The notes under the pieces are model-generated. The model ran no database searches. It was not told where the DNA came from and saw only the letters and a list, made by a program, of their open reading frames with translations. Source: Mycobacterium sp. (GTDB taxonomy: Bacteria > Actinomycetota > Actinomycetes > Mycobacteriales > Mycobacteriaceae). Taken from it: a stretch of 64,000 nt of DNA. The translations under genes and the position numbers were made by a program. This document shows, one piece after another, positions 10,995-19,058 of the stretch. The first letter of the stretch is position 1. Every line of letters begins with the position of its first letter. Location: NCBI RefSeq assembly GCF_004298145.1, contig NZ_SCRH01000011.1, positions 1-64,000 of the forward strand, in the 5' to 3' direction.

Positions 10995-11035
10995 ACATAA
11001 GTTCATATCAGACATTATGTTCGTGGTCAAGAACA
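10995..11035. promoter_or_regulatory. Inverted repeats in the AttH/TetR operon promoter
   Basis: Two overlapping inverted repeats lie in an unusually AT-rich stretch: ACATAA at 10995-11000 with TTATGT at 11015-11020, and TGTTC at 11018-11022 with GAACA at 11031-11035. They sit 130-170 bp upstream of the leftward AttH-like start and about 130 bp upstream of sseB. They are candidate sites for the TetR encoded in the leftward operon. Confidence 0.4.
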
Positions 11036-11038
11036 CAT

Positions 11039-11055
11039 TGTCTTTCAATAAGACA
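11039..11055. promoter_or_regulatory. 17-bp inverted repeat upstream of sseB
   Basis: TGTCTT (11039-11044) and AAGACA (11050-11055) are perfect inverted arms around TCAAT. The size fits a TetR operator. With the neighbouring repeats it forms a cluster of three dyads in the 296-bp gap between the AttH-like gene and sseB; I see no gene in the rest of the gap. Confidence 0.45.
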
Positions 11056-11164
11056 CGTTGTTTGCACGGTGATCGTCGGCAACGTGCCGCGATAGACACG
11101 CACGCATCACGGGTCTCGGGAACCGACGGGTGATGGCTAGGCTGCTCCACAAAGGAGGCATCCT

Positions 11165-12019
11165 GTGCAAGCACGCGAACAGGTACTGATCACGGCTATC
11201 GAGCTGGCTTCCCTTATCCAATCCGGTAATCCGGTCAGCATCCTGGACGTGCGCTGGCGCATCGATGAGCCCGACGGGTGCGCGGCCTTCCTGGAGGGAC
11301 ACATCCCGGGCGCGGTGTACGTCTCACTCGAGGACGAACTCAGCGACCACACGATTTCCGGCCGGGGCCGTCACCCCCTACCGTCGGGACGCGACGTGCA
11401 GGCCGCCGCGCGTCGCTGGGGGGTCCGGCAGGACGCGCTCGTGGTGGCCTATGACGACTGGAACCGGGCCGGTTCCGCGCGCGCCTGGTGGGTGCTGACC
11501 GCGGCCGGGGTATCGAACGTCCGCATTCTCGACGGCGGCATGGCCGCGTGGCGATCGGCCGGCTACGGCCTGGAGACCGGCCCGGTGCGACCCATGCCCG
11601 GGAATGTGACTGTGCCGCGGGATGATCTGTATGCCGGAAGCCGTCCGACGTTGACGGCCGAGCGGGTCGCCGAGGGCACCGTGATGCTGCTCGACGCGCG
11701 TGCGCCGGAGCGCTACCGCGGCGATGTGGAACCCCTCGATCCCGTCGCCGGCCACATCCCCGGCGCCACGAACCTTCCCAGCGTCGCCGTGTTGGCGGCC
11801 GACGGCACCTTCCTCGGTGACGACTCGGTCGCTCAACTGTTGTCCGACCGCGCGATTGAGCGTCACGACGCGGTGGCCGCCTACTGCGGCTCGGGAATCA
11901 CCGCCACGGTCACGATCGCGGCGCTCGTCGCGATGGGCCGGGAGGCGGCGTTGTATCCCGGGTCATGGTCCGAGTGGAGTTCGGATCCGTCCCATCCGGT
12001 GGGACGCGGCGACCGCTAG
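11165..12019 (+). CDS. sseB: Thiosulfate/3-mercaptopyruvate sulfurtransferase
   Basis: A 284-residue tandem rhodanese. The N-terminal domain (about 8-135) is catalytically dead: the loop has Asp (AYDDWNRAGS) where the active domain has Cys. The C-terminal domain (about 160-280) has the active loop CGSGIT with Cys241. The CGSGIT signature suits 3-mercaptopyruvate sulfurtransferases, which move sulfane sulfur to cyanide or thiol acceptors in the cytosol. The GTG start follows AAAGGAGG. The length equals that of M. tuberculosis SseB (Rv2291), and an LppO-like gene is nearby as in that species. Plays a part in sulfur transfer or detoxification; the physiological acceptor is unknown. Confidence 0.8.
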   Translation: MQAREQVLITAIELASLIQSGNPVSILDVRWRIDEPDGCAAFLEGHIPGAVYVSLEDELSDHTISGRGRHPLPSGRDVQAAARRWGVRQDALVVAYDDWNRAGSARAWWVLTAAGVSNVRILDGGMAAWRSAGYGLETGPVRPMPGNVTVPRDDLYAGSRPTLTAERVAEGTVMLLDARAPERYRGDVEPLDPVAGHIPGATNLPSVAVLAADGTFLGDDSVAQLLSDRAIERHDAVAAYCGSGITATVTIAALVAMGREAALYPGSWSEWSSDPSHPVGRGDR

Positions 12020-12096
12020 TCCACTTTCGCCAAACACCTTATGGTCGGAGCCCGGTACACGAGGCGAGCCGGCACCGGCGGCGAGGACTCACCGAA

Positions 12097-13353
12097 TCAC
12101 GTTGTGCAGGGCAGCCTTTTGATGCCGTGGAAGAACGACGAGCGCAGCCGGTCGGGCGGTCCCGTGACGGCCAGGCCGGGCACGCTCGGGTAGAGCTCCT
12201 CGAGCATGACGCGCAGCTCCAGGCGGGCGAGTTGGGCGCCGAGGCAGAAGTGCACTCCCCCGCCGCCGAAGGCGGCGTGACCGGCGTCGGGGCGGGTGAC
12301 GTCGAACCGGTGCGCGTCGTCGAAGACGTCCTCGTCGCGGTTGGCGGACAGGTAGTGCATCAGCACCCAATCGCCGGACGGGATTCGTTGCCCGCGGATT
12401 TCGACGTCATGGGTCACGGTGCGCCGGAAGTGCATCACCGGGGTCGCCCAGCGCAACAGCTCTTCCACCGCGGGCCTGATCGCGGCGGGGTCACGGGCGA
12501 GCAGCGCCTGTTGCCCGGGGTGTTCGGAGAGCGCCAAGATGCCGTGGCTCAGCGTGTTACGGGTCGTTTCGTTGCCGGCGATCGCCAGCAGCAGGAAGAA
12601 CTCGTTGAGCTGGTCCCGGTTGAGTTTTTCGCCGTCGACCTCGGCGGCGAGCAGCGCCGACAAGATGTCGTCGGTGAGCCCGTGTTTGCGCCGGTGCTCC
12701 ACCAATTCCCCGCAGTAGGAGAACATTTCGGCCGCGGCTTGGCCCAGCGCCGCGGGAGTGGGCGCGTAGTCGGGATCTTCGATGCCCAGGCTTCCGATGG
12801 CGTTACTCCAGCGGAACACGTCCATCCGGTCCTCGGCGGGAACCCCGAGCACGTCGGCGATCACCTGCAGTGACATCTCGGCGGAAATGTCTGTCACCGC
12901 GTCGAATTCGCCCTTGTCGGTGATGTTGGCGACGATGTCGCGCGCCACCTCCCGCATCCGCGGTTCCAGCCGCTGGACGTTGCGGACGGTGAAGCCCTGG
13001 CTGATCAGCTTGCGGAAGTGAACGTGACGCGGCGGGTCGATGCCGGGCAGCATCGCCGAGTTCGGCCCGGCCTCGGCCTCCACCAGCGTGTTGCCCTTGC
13101 TGCTGGCAAAGATGTCGGTGTCGCGGCTGACCAGTCGCACGTCGGCGTGTTTGGTCAACAGCCACGCCCTGGGCAGCCCGGGCAGCTGCACCGGGTGCAC
13201 CGGTGAGCCGGCCCGCAGTCTCGCCATCGCGCCGAACGGGGCGCCGGCGACGAACGTGTCGGGATCCAGCACGGCCGCCGCGTCGCGGTCGGCCGCGGTG
13301 TCCAGGTTCTCCGGAACCAGGGATTTCACCAACGTGGGCTTGGCGACGCTCAT
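12097..13353 (-). CDS. Cytochrome P450
   Basis: A 418-residue soluble P450. The heme loop is FGGGGVHFCLG with Cys370, the ExxR pair is Glu298/Arg301 (EELLR), and the oxygen-activating I-helix has AGNETT (259-264). It would hydroxylate a hydrophobic substrate using ferredoxin electrons. The heme loop with four glycines resembles CYP124/125/142-type enzymes that act on sterol or methyl-branched lipid side chains, but I cannot place it in a subfamily. The ATG overlaps the TetR stop (ATGA), so regulator and enzyme are co-translated. The operon diverges from an SDR-LLM gene set across a 25-bp inverted repeat, which suggests one pathway. Confidence 0.9.
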   Translation of the reverse strand: MSVAKPTLVKSLVPENLDTAADRDAAAVLDPDTFVAGAPFGAMARLRAGSPVHPVQLPGLPRAWLLTKHADVRLVSRDTDIFASSKGNTLVEAEAGPNSAMLPGIDPPRHVHFRKLISQGFTVRNVQRLEPRMREVARDIVANITDKGEFDAVTDISAEMSLQVIADVLGVPAEDRMDVFRWSNAIGSLGIEDPDYAPTPAALGQAAAEMFSYCGELVEHRRKHGLTDDILSALLAAEVDGEKLNRDQLNEFFLLLAIAGNETTRNTLSHGILALSEHPGQQALLARDPAAIRPAVEELLRWATPVMHFRRTVTHDVEIRGQRIPSGDWVLMHYLSANRDEDVFDDAHRFDVTRPDAGHAAFGGGGVHFCLGAQLARLELRVMLEELYPSVPGLAVTGPPDRLRSSFFHGIKRLPCTT

Positions 13354-13922
13354 CGGTCCACCGTTCCTTCCTGTAGCGAAGCCCTGATCCCGGCGATGAT
13401 CACCTCGAGGCCCGCGCGAAAATGGTTGGCGGCCTGCCGCTTGCCCCGCCCCGCGGGCCGCGCCTCCTGCAGGCTCACCGAGCCCAACAGGTAGGTGTAC
13501 AACACCGAGTGGGCCGGCGCGGCAACCGCTTTGGTGAGGCCGGCCTCGGCGAGCAGCGCGCGGCTGAGCTTGTCGAGTCGACGGGCCGATTCGCCGCCGC
13601 CACTGGATTGCAGGACGCCCGCGACCCCCGGCACCGACAGGATGACTTCGCGGGCGGCGCAATAGAGTTCGGCCAGTCGGGTGTCCCACGGCCCCGTCTC
13701 GACGACCGGGATGTCGGCCAGCACCGATTCGGCGAGCAGATCCAGCGCGGCCCGCTTGCCCGGCACGTGGTAATACACCGAGGGCACCGCGGCGCCGAGT
13801 TCGGCCGCCAGTTCGCGCATCGTCACACCCTGCACGCCGACGCGGCGGGCCAGCTCACGCAGGGCAGCCACCACGCGAGCGCGGTCGAGTTCGCCATAGG
13901 GTCGCCGCACCGCGGCCGTCAT
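13350..13922 (-). CDS. TetR-family regulator with TetR_C-like domain
   Basis: 190 residues. The helix-turn-helix covers about 14-60 (VTMRELAAELGAAVPSVYYH then VPGKRAALDLL), and the remainder resembles the tetracycline-repressor C-terminal domain that binds a small ligand. It is the first gene of a leftward operon with a P450 (4-bp overlap) and diverges from the SDR gene. The 25-bp dyad at 13964-13988 lies 42 bp upstream of its start and is the natural operator candidate for control of both directions. Confidence 0.85.
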   Translation of the reverse strand: MTAAVRRPYGELDRARVVAALRELARRVGVQGVTMRELAAELGAAVPSVYYHVPGKRAALDLLAESVLADIPVVETGPWDTRLAELYCAAREVILSVPGVAGVLQSSGGGESARRLDKLSRALLAEAGLTKAVAAPAHSVLYTYLLGSVSLQEARPAGRGKRQAANHFRAGLEVIIAGIRASLQEGTVDR

Positions 13923-13963
13923 CGCGACACCCCCTTACTCGCAGCGGCCGATCGGCTGCGGAC

Positions 13964-13988
13964 TAGATTCGAGCACTGTTAGAATCTA
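13964..13988. promoter_or_regulatory. 25-bp inverted repeat, candidate TetR operator
   Basis: TAGATTC at 13964-13970 and GAATCTA at 13982-13988 are perfect 7-bp arms with an 11-bp spacer. The dyad is centred in the 99-bp gap between the leftward TetR/P450 operon and the rightward SDR operon, where it could block both promoters. Confidence 0.6.
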
Positions 13989-14021
13989 CCCCGGCATGAA
14001 TCATTCTGGGAAGACCACGTC

Positions 14022-14804
14022 ATGACCGGCCGGCTCGACGGCAAGGTCGCGATCATCACCGGGGCCAGCACCGGCCTGGGGCCCGTACTGGCTGCACTGT
14101 TCGTGCGTGAAGGCGCCAAGGTGCTGCTCGCCGCGCGGCGCGAAGAACTGGTCCGCGCCGCCGCCGACGCGGCCGGCCCGGGCGCCGTCGCCCTGCGCGC
14201 CGACGTGACCGACGAGAACGACGTCGCGGCCATGGTGGCGCGAGCGGTCGACGAGTTCGGCCAGGTCGACATCCTGTGCAACAACGCCGCCGCACCCGGC
14301 CAGGACCGCTGGATCTGGGAGCAGACCCTGGACAACTGGAACGCCACCATCGCCATCGACGTCACCGCCGCGATGCTGTGCACCCGCGAGGTGCTCAACC
14401 GGTCGATGTTGCAGCGCCGCCGCGGCGTCATCCTGAACTTCTCCTCCACGGTCAGTTACTCCGGCATGGTTCGCAAAACGCACTACGTCACCGCCAAGGC
14501 GTCGCTGCGGGCGTTCACCAAGGCCGTCGCCCTCGAGGTCGGCCCGCACGGCATCCGGTGCAACTGCATCGTGCCCGGGGCCATCGACACCGACCTGTGG
14601 CGCAAGTGGGTGCAACGCACCGCCGACGAGCAGGGCGTCGACGTCGAAGCCCTGCGCGCGAAGCAGCTCAAAGGTGTCGCGCTGCAAGACATTTCCTCAC
14701 CCGAGGACGTCGCGAACCTGGCGTTGTTCTTGGCCGGCGACGAAAGTCGCACCATCACCGGCCAATCGATTCCCGTCGACGCCGGAGGATACATGCAGGG
14801 ATGA
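14022..14804 (+). CDS. Short-chain dehydrogenase/reductase
   Basis: A 260-residue classical SDR. The cofactor loop is TGASTGLG (13-20), NNAA (87-90) follows the fourth strand, and the catalytic set is Ser141/142, Tyr155 and Lys159 (YVTAK). It would oxidise or reduce a hydroxy/keto group with NAD(P)(H) in the cytosol. It is the first gene of a three-gene operon: its stop overlaps the LLM start (ATGA), which in turn overlaps the third gene by one base. The divergent TetR/P450 pair suggests that the SDR oxidises an alcohol produced by the P450; this is inference. Confidence 0.85.
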   Translation: MTGRLDGKVAIITGASTGLGPVLAALFVREGAKVLLAARREELVRAAADAAGPGAVALRADVTDENDVAAMVARAVDEFGQVDILCNNAAAPGQDRWIWEQTLDNWNATIAIDVTAAMLCTREVLNRSMLQRRRGVILNFSSTVSYSGMVRKTHYVTAKASLRAFTKAVALEVGPHGIRCNCIVPGAIDTDLWRKWVQRTADEQGVDVEALRAKQLKGVALQDISSPEDVANLALFLAGDESRTITGQSIPVDAGGYMQG

Positions 14805-15679
14805 GCGGTCACGCCAAACTGTCGGTCGCCACCCCGGTGGTGACGATGTTCCCCCGGAGCAGCGGCGAGTGGGAGAAGCACGCCACCATCGAGGACCTGG
14901 CGCAGATCGCCGAGGCCGCCGATCGGCTCGGCTATCACCACCTGACCTGCAGCGAGCACATTGCGCTGCCCGCGGCCGAGCGGGGCCGCCGCGGCACCCG
15001 CTATTGGGATCCGCTGGCGACCTTCGGCTACCTGGCCGCCCGCACCCAACGAATTCGGTTGGCCACCAACGTGCTGGTGCTCGGCTATCACCATCCGCTC
15101 GAGATCGCCAAACGCTACGGCACCCTGGACCAGATCAGCGGCGGCAGGCTGATCCTGGGGGTCGGCGTCGGCAGCCTCAAAGAAGAGTTCGATCTGCTCG
15201 GCGCGCCCTTCGACGACCGCGGCCGGCGCGCAGACGACGCGCTGCGGGCGCTGCGCGCCTCGCTGTCAGTGCCCGAGCCCGCCTACCAGGGCGAGTTCTA
15301 TTCGTTCGGCGGCATGGTCGTCGACCCGTGCACGGTCCAAGACCACGTCCCCATTTGGGTCGGCGGGCAGACGCTGCGATCGCTGCGCCGTGCCGCCACG
15401 CTGGCCGAAGGCTGGGCACCCTTCAACGTGAGGCTGCACCAGGTGCGCGACTGGCTGGGCCGCTTCGAGTTTGGCCCCGGCTTCGACGTCGTCCTGCCGT
15501 CTCCCGCGCTGCTGGACCCGATCGGCGAGCCGGAACGGACCCGCGACCTTCTGGGCGAGACCGCCGCGCACGGCGCGACCATCGTCAGCGCCTGGTTCCG
15601 CCACACCTCGCTGTCGCATTACCTGGAGAGCCTGCAGGCCCTCGCCGAGCTTCATCCCCCCGCCGGCGGCGCCGTGTAA
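14801..15679 (+). CDS. Luciferase-like (LLM) F420/flavin-dependent oxidoreductase
   Basis: A 292-residue single TIM-barrel LLM protein. Typical features are GYHHLTCSEHIALP near residue 47, the RIRLATNVLVLGYHHP strand-helix, and GGRLILGVGVGSLKEEF, which binds the cofactor phosphate in this superfamily. Mycobacterial members of this form usually use coenzyme F420. It is coupled to the SDR upstream (ATGA) and the alpha/beta-barrel protein downstream (TAATG), so all three should be made together. The reaction cannot be deduced from the sequence. Confidence 0.8.
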   Translation: MSGHAKLSVATPVVTMFPRSSGEWEKHATIEDLAQIAEAADRLGYHHLTCSEHIALPAAERGRRGTRYWDPLATFGYLAARTQRIRLATNVLVLGYHHPLEIAKRYGTLDQISGGRLILGVGVGSLKEEFDLLGAPFDDRGRRADDALRALRASLSVPEPAYQGEFYSFGGMVVDPCTVQDHVPIWVGGQTLRSLRRAATLAEGWAPFNVRLHQVRDWLGRFEFGPGFDVVLPSPALLDPIGEPERTRDLLGETAAHGATIVSAWFRHTSLSHYLESLQALAELHPPAGGAV

Positions 15680-16407
15680 TGCGGGTCAAGGCAGGCATAT
15701 TCAGCCTCACCGCCGCGACGCCGCCCGGCACCGACGACGGTTATCTGCGCTGGCACCTGTTGGATCACATGCCCGAGCAATACCAGCTGCCGGGCATCGT
15801 GCACGGGTTGCGCTGGATCGCTGACGGCGACTACCCCCGCCACCGCCTCGCGGCCGACGGACCCCTGGGCGAAATCGGCAACGCGGTGCACTATTTGGTC
15901 AGCGACCCGGTCGAAGAAAACTTCGACGACTTTGTCACCCTCGGGCGCGCGCTGCGCGACAACGGCCGCTTTCCCGTCGTGAGGCCGTCGCTGCAAGTGG
16001 CCGGCCTACGCCTCCTGCAGTGGCGGTCGGCACCGCACGCACTGATCTCGCCCGAGGTGGTGCCGTTTCGGCCGCACCGCGGCATCGTGCTGATCGTCGA
16101 GGAGCCCACCGAGGGCCGCCCGGACGAATGGCTGCGATGGCTGCACGCGCAGCACTATCCGGCGCTGCTCGCGACGCCGGGCGCGGCCGGTGCGTGGACA
16201 TTCGGGTCCAGCGCCGGATGGAGCCACCTGCCGCGGGGATGGCGAACCGACCACCAGTACATCAGCGTCATCTACCTCGACGGCGATCCGCTGATCACCA
16301 TCGACGCCATGGCACCCCTCATCGAAGAGCGTTGGCGTTCAACGGCCGTGCGGCCCGTGTTCGCGGGGCCGCTGCGCAGCATGATCGGCTGGGAAGCCTG
16401 GCCGTAG
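15679..16407 (+). CDS. Tandem dimeric alpha/beta-barrel (EthD-like) protein
   Basis: 242 residues that look like two copies of a ferredoxin-like alpha/beta-barrel. The half-repeats align through YLRWHLLDHMPEQYQLPG (about 22-39) and EWLRWLHAQHYPALLATPG (about 150-168), each a Trp/His-rich helix followed by a Pro-Gly turn, typical of EthD/DABB proteins. Such proteins help P450 systems or act as cofactor-free or heme-dependent oxygenases or cyclases. The ATG overlaps the LLM stop by one base. With the P450 operon opposite, a supporting role in the same pathway is likely. I do not recognise a named orthologue. Confidence 0.55.
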   Translation: MRVKAGIFSLTAATPPGTDDGYLRWHLLDHMPEQYQLPGIVHGLRWIADGDYPRHRLAADGPLGEIGNAVHYLVSDPVEENFDDFVTLGRALRDNGRFPVVRPSLQVAGLRLLQWRSAPHALISPEVVPFRPHRGIVLIVEEPTEGRPDEWLRWLHAQHYPALLATPGAAGAWTFGSSAGWSHLPRGWRTDHQYISVIYLDGDPLITIDAMAPLIEERWRSTAVRPVFAGPLRSMIGWEAWP

Positions 16408-16572
16408 ACCCGTCTAGCAGGCGCAGCAGGTGCCCTCCGGTGCGTCGGCGGGCCGAGCGTCTCGGAAACGGCTTTGACCGTGTGGCCGGTTCGACGCCAA
16501 AAGGTCTGGTGCAGAACGTGATTGCCTCGTCGAGATCGTCGACGTTGCGGGCCGGTCGAATGCGGGACCGGG

Positions 16573-18072
16573 CTACCGTCCTTTCGCAGTGGGTATCTGG
16601 ATCGCCATCGGGGACCCGAGCAGCTCCGCTATGAGGGCGCGAACATGCTCGGCGATGTCCTCGCGGATGGCCCGCACCGTCTCGACAGGCTGGCCGGCGG
16701 GGTCGCGCAGGCGCCAATCGCGATACGACACTCCCGGGAAGACCGGGCAGGTATCACCGCAGCCCATGGTGATCACCACATCACTCGCCTGCACGGCGTC
16801 GGCGGTGAGAACCCTCGGGGCGTCGGTGATGTCGATACCCCACTCGGCCATCACCGCTACCGCCGCGGGATTGATCCGATCGGCGGGCTCCGTTCCGGCG
16901 GAGCGGACGTCGATTCGGTCGCCCGCCAGGTGGCGCAGCAGCGCGGCGGCCATTTGGGAACGGCCGGCGTTGTGCACGCAGACGAACAGGACGCTGGGCT
17001 TCTGGGCGCTCGACGAGGAACTCGCAGCCTCACCGAACAGCCGGGGTCGCAAAGCCAGCGAAACGTAAACCAATGCGACCAGGATCGGAACCTCGATCAG
17101 CGGTCCGACCACACCGGCCAGCGCCTGACCCGAGGTGGCGCCGTAGGTGGCGATCGCCACCGCGATCGCGAGCTCAAAGTTGTTGCCGGCGGCGGTGAAC
17201 GCCAGCGTCGTGGTGCGCGCATATCCGAGCCGCAGCAGCACGCCCAGTGCATATCCTCCCGCCCACATGATCGCGAAATACGCCAGCAGCGGTAACGCGA
17301 TTCGGGCGACGTCCCAGGGCCGGGACGTGATCTGGTGGCCTTGCAGCGCGAAGAGAATGACGATGGTAAACAGCAACCCATACAACGCCCACGGCCCGAT
17401 GCGGGGCAGGAAACGACTCTCATACCAACCGCGGCCCTTGGCGCGTTCGCCCAGCCGGCGCGACAGATATCCTGCCAGCAGCGGGAGACCCAGGAAGATG
17501 AACACGGATTTTGCGATCTGCCAAGCGGATACGTCGATTCCGGTCGTGCTCAGACCCAGCCACCCCGGCAGCACGGACAGATAGAACCAGCCCAGGGCGG
17601 CGAACATGACGACCTGGAAGATCGAATTCAGGGCGACCAGGACCGCGGCGGCTTCGCGGTCCCCGCAGGCAAGGTCGTTCCAGATGATGACCATGGCGAT
17701 GCAGCGCGCCAGCCCCACGATGATCAGCCCGGTGCGGTATTCGGGTAGGTCCGGCAGCAGGAGCCAGGCCAGCGCGAACATGACGGCGGGCCCGATCAGC
17801 CAGTTCAGCGCCAGCGACGTCACCATCAATTTGCGGTCCGCGGTCACGGTATCGAGCTGGTCGTAACGGACTTTCGCCAGGACGGGATACATCATCACCA
17901 GCAGCCCGATCGCGATGGGCAAGGATATCCCGTCGACCGCAACGGCGCTCACCGCCCGTCCCAGGCCCGGGACAAACCGGCCCAGCAGCAGCCCCGCGAC
18001 CATCGCCATCGCGATCCATCCCGGCAGGAACCGATCCAACGTCGAAAGCCGGGCGCTTACCGTCTGGCTCAT
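16573..18072 (-). CDS. arsC: Arsenite efflux pump ACR3 fused to arsenate reductase ArsC
   Basis: A 499-residue fusion. Residues 1-350 hold about ten membrane segments of the ACR3/bile-acid transporter family, which exports As(III) or Sb(III). After a serine-rich linker (ASSSSSAQKP), residues about 365-499 form a low-molecular-weight-phosphatase-type arsenate reductase with SVLFVCVHNAGRSQM (P-loop cysteine) and GCGDTCPVFPG (second and third redox cysteines). Arsenate is thus reduced and expelled by one polypeptide. The length matches M. tuberculosis Rv2643 (498). The ATG overlaps the arsR stop (ATGA). Confidence 0.9.
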   Translation of the reverse strand: MSQTVSARLSTLDRFLPGWIAMAMVAGLLLGRFVPGLGRAVSAVAVDGISLPIAIGLLVMMYPVLAKVRYDQLDTVTADRKLMVTSLALNWLIGPAVMFALAWLLLPDLPEYRTGLIIVGLARCIAMVIIWNDLACGDREAAAVLVALNSIFQVVMFAALGWFYLSVLPGWLGLSTTGIDVSAWQIAKSVFIFLGLPLLAGYLSRRLGERAKGRGWYESRFLPRIGPWALYGLLFTIVILFALQGHQITSRPWDVARIALPLLAYFAIMWAGGYALGVLLRLGYARTTTLAFTAAGNNFELAIAVAIATYGATSGQALAGVVGPLIEVPILVALVYVSLALRPRLFGEAASSSSSAQKPSVLFVCVHNAGRSQMAAALLRHLAGDRIDVRSAGTEPADRINPAAVAVMAEWGIDITDAPRVLTADAVQASDVVITMGCGDTCPVFPGVSYRDWRLRDPAGQPVETVRAIREDIAEHVRALIAELLGSPMAIQIPTAKGR

Positions 18073-18428
18073 GACCCGCATTCCGCGGCAGACAGTGTGT
18101 CGACATGCAGCACCGACGAAAGTTGTTGCAACGCCGCGGGAACCACCCAGTAGTACACCCACGTGCCGCGCCGTTCGCAGTCCAGCAGCCCAGCCGATCG
18201 CAGCGTCTTCAGGTGATGGGAGATCGTCGGCTGCGACACGTCGAACGTCGGGGAGATCTCACACACGCAGGCCTGACCGCCGGGATGGCTGGCGACCAGA
18301 CTCAACAGTCGCAGCCGCACCGGATCGCTGAGCGCCTTGAACATCGCGGCCAGTTCGGCGGCTCGCGGCTCGGCCAGGGCGGCCGCTCCCAATCCCGGGC
18401 AACACTCCGTGATCGATTGATTCGACAT
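18069..18428 (-). CDS. arsR: ArsR/SmtB-family arsenic-responsive repressor
   Basis: 119 residues with a winged helix (about 25-105). The sensor motif GGQACVCEIS places a Cys-x-Cys pair in the DNA-recognition region, the As(III) site of classical ArsR proteins, and a further Cys-Cys pair occurs at residues 9-10. Metal binding would release the repressor from its operator and switch on acr3-arsC. A 10-bp inverted repeat spans its own start codon, with one arm inside codons 2-4. It is operonic with acr3-arsC (4-bp overlap) and resembles Rv2642. Confidence 0.9.
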   Translation of the reverse strand: MSNQSITECCPGLGAAALAEPRAAELAAMFKALSDPVRLRLLSLVASHPGGQACVCEISPTFDVSQPTISHHLKTLRSAGLLDCERRGTWVYYWVVPAALQQLSSVLHVDTLSAAECGS

Positions 18429-18457
18429 CCATCTATATCAACACATATCGAATCAAT
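18416..18457. promoter_or_regulatory. ars operator, 10-bp inverted repeat
   Basis: ATTGATTCGA (18416-18425) and TCGAATCAAT (18448-18457) are perfect inverted arms 22 bp apart, and TTGAT occurs again inside the spacer. The left arm lies within arsR codons 2-4. The AT-rich TTGATTCGATATG-type sequence resembles known ArsR/SmtB operators. Confidence 0.65.
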
Positions 18458-18501
18458 AAGCCAGGTTCTATAGTCCTCATGACGTCTAGCAGAGGACCCA
18501 T

Positions 18502-19014
18502 ATGACAAACCTTCAGCGGTGCATCGTTCGCGCGGCCGCCGCGCTCGGCGTACTGGCGTTGGGGACGAGTCTGCCGGCCTGTTCCAGCAAGGGAAATCAC
18601 CCGGCCGCTCCCACGAGTTCGACTCCGGCCCTGACGAGCACGACCGTGATGATCGATGGGAACAAGCACACGCTGATCGCCGCGGTCGACTGCACGAACT
18701 CGGCGGCCCAGCCGAACGCGTCGCCGCCGGAATCGGGAGACCTGACCACCCGCATCAGCGTGCGCGACGATTCGGCGTCGGTGTCCCTGGCCGTCTCGGA
18801 CGAACGGCCGCCCACCGTCGACGGCTTCGCGATTTCGCTCAAGCTCGGCAACGGCCGGTATCAGCTGCCCTATCAGGGAACCAATTCGCCGACTCAGGTC
18901 CAGGCGACCAAGGACGGTAAGGGCTACACGATCACCGGGACGGGCCAAGCGACCACACCGGGTCAAAGCGGAGTGCGCGAGGTGAGATTCGGGATCCATG
19001 TGACATGCCCATAG
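18502..19014 (+). CDS. lppO: LpqH-family lipoprotein (LppO-like)
   Basis: A 170-residue exported lipoprotein with lipobox LPAC (Cys27) after a hydrophobic signal peptide. A Ser/Thr/Pro-rich linker leads to the LpqH (19-kDa antigen) domain: VMIDGNKHTL, a conserved Cys pair (VDCTN and the final VTCP), and TKDGKGYTITGTG. It would sit at the outer face of the plasma membrane. The sequence and its closeness to sseB fit M. tuberculosis LppO (Rv2290). It diverges from arsR and has a short promoter gap that includes the ars operator, so arsenic-linked expression is possible but unsupported. Confidence 0.7.
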   Translation: MTNLQRCIVRAAAALGVLALGTSLPACSSKGNHPAAPTSSTPALTSTTVMIDGNKHTLIAAVDCTNSAAQPNASPPESGDLTTRISVRDDSASVSLAVSDERPPTVDGFAISLKLGNGRYQLPYQGTNSPTQVQATKDGKGYTITGTGQATTPGQSGVREVRFGIHVTCP

Positions 19015-19058
19015 ACGCCGTGGTTGTCCACCGCGACCGCCTCTGAGATGCTGACGGC

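Noticed and set aside
10989..11174. Small minus-strand ORF upstream of sseB
   Set aside because: It spans the operator-like AT-rich region, has no ribosome site and no protein-like composition.
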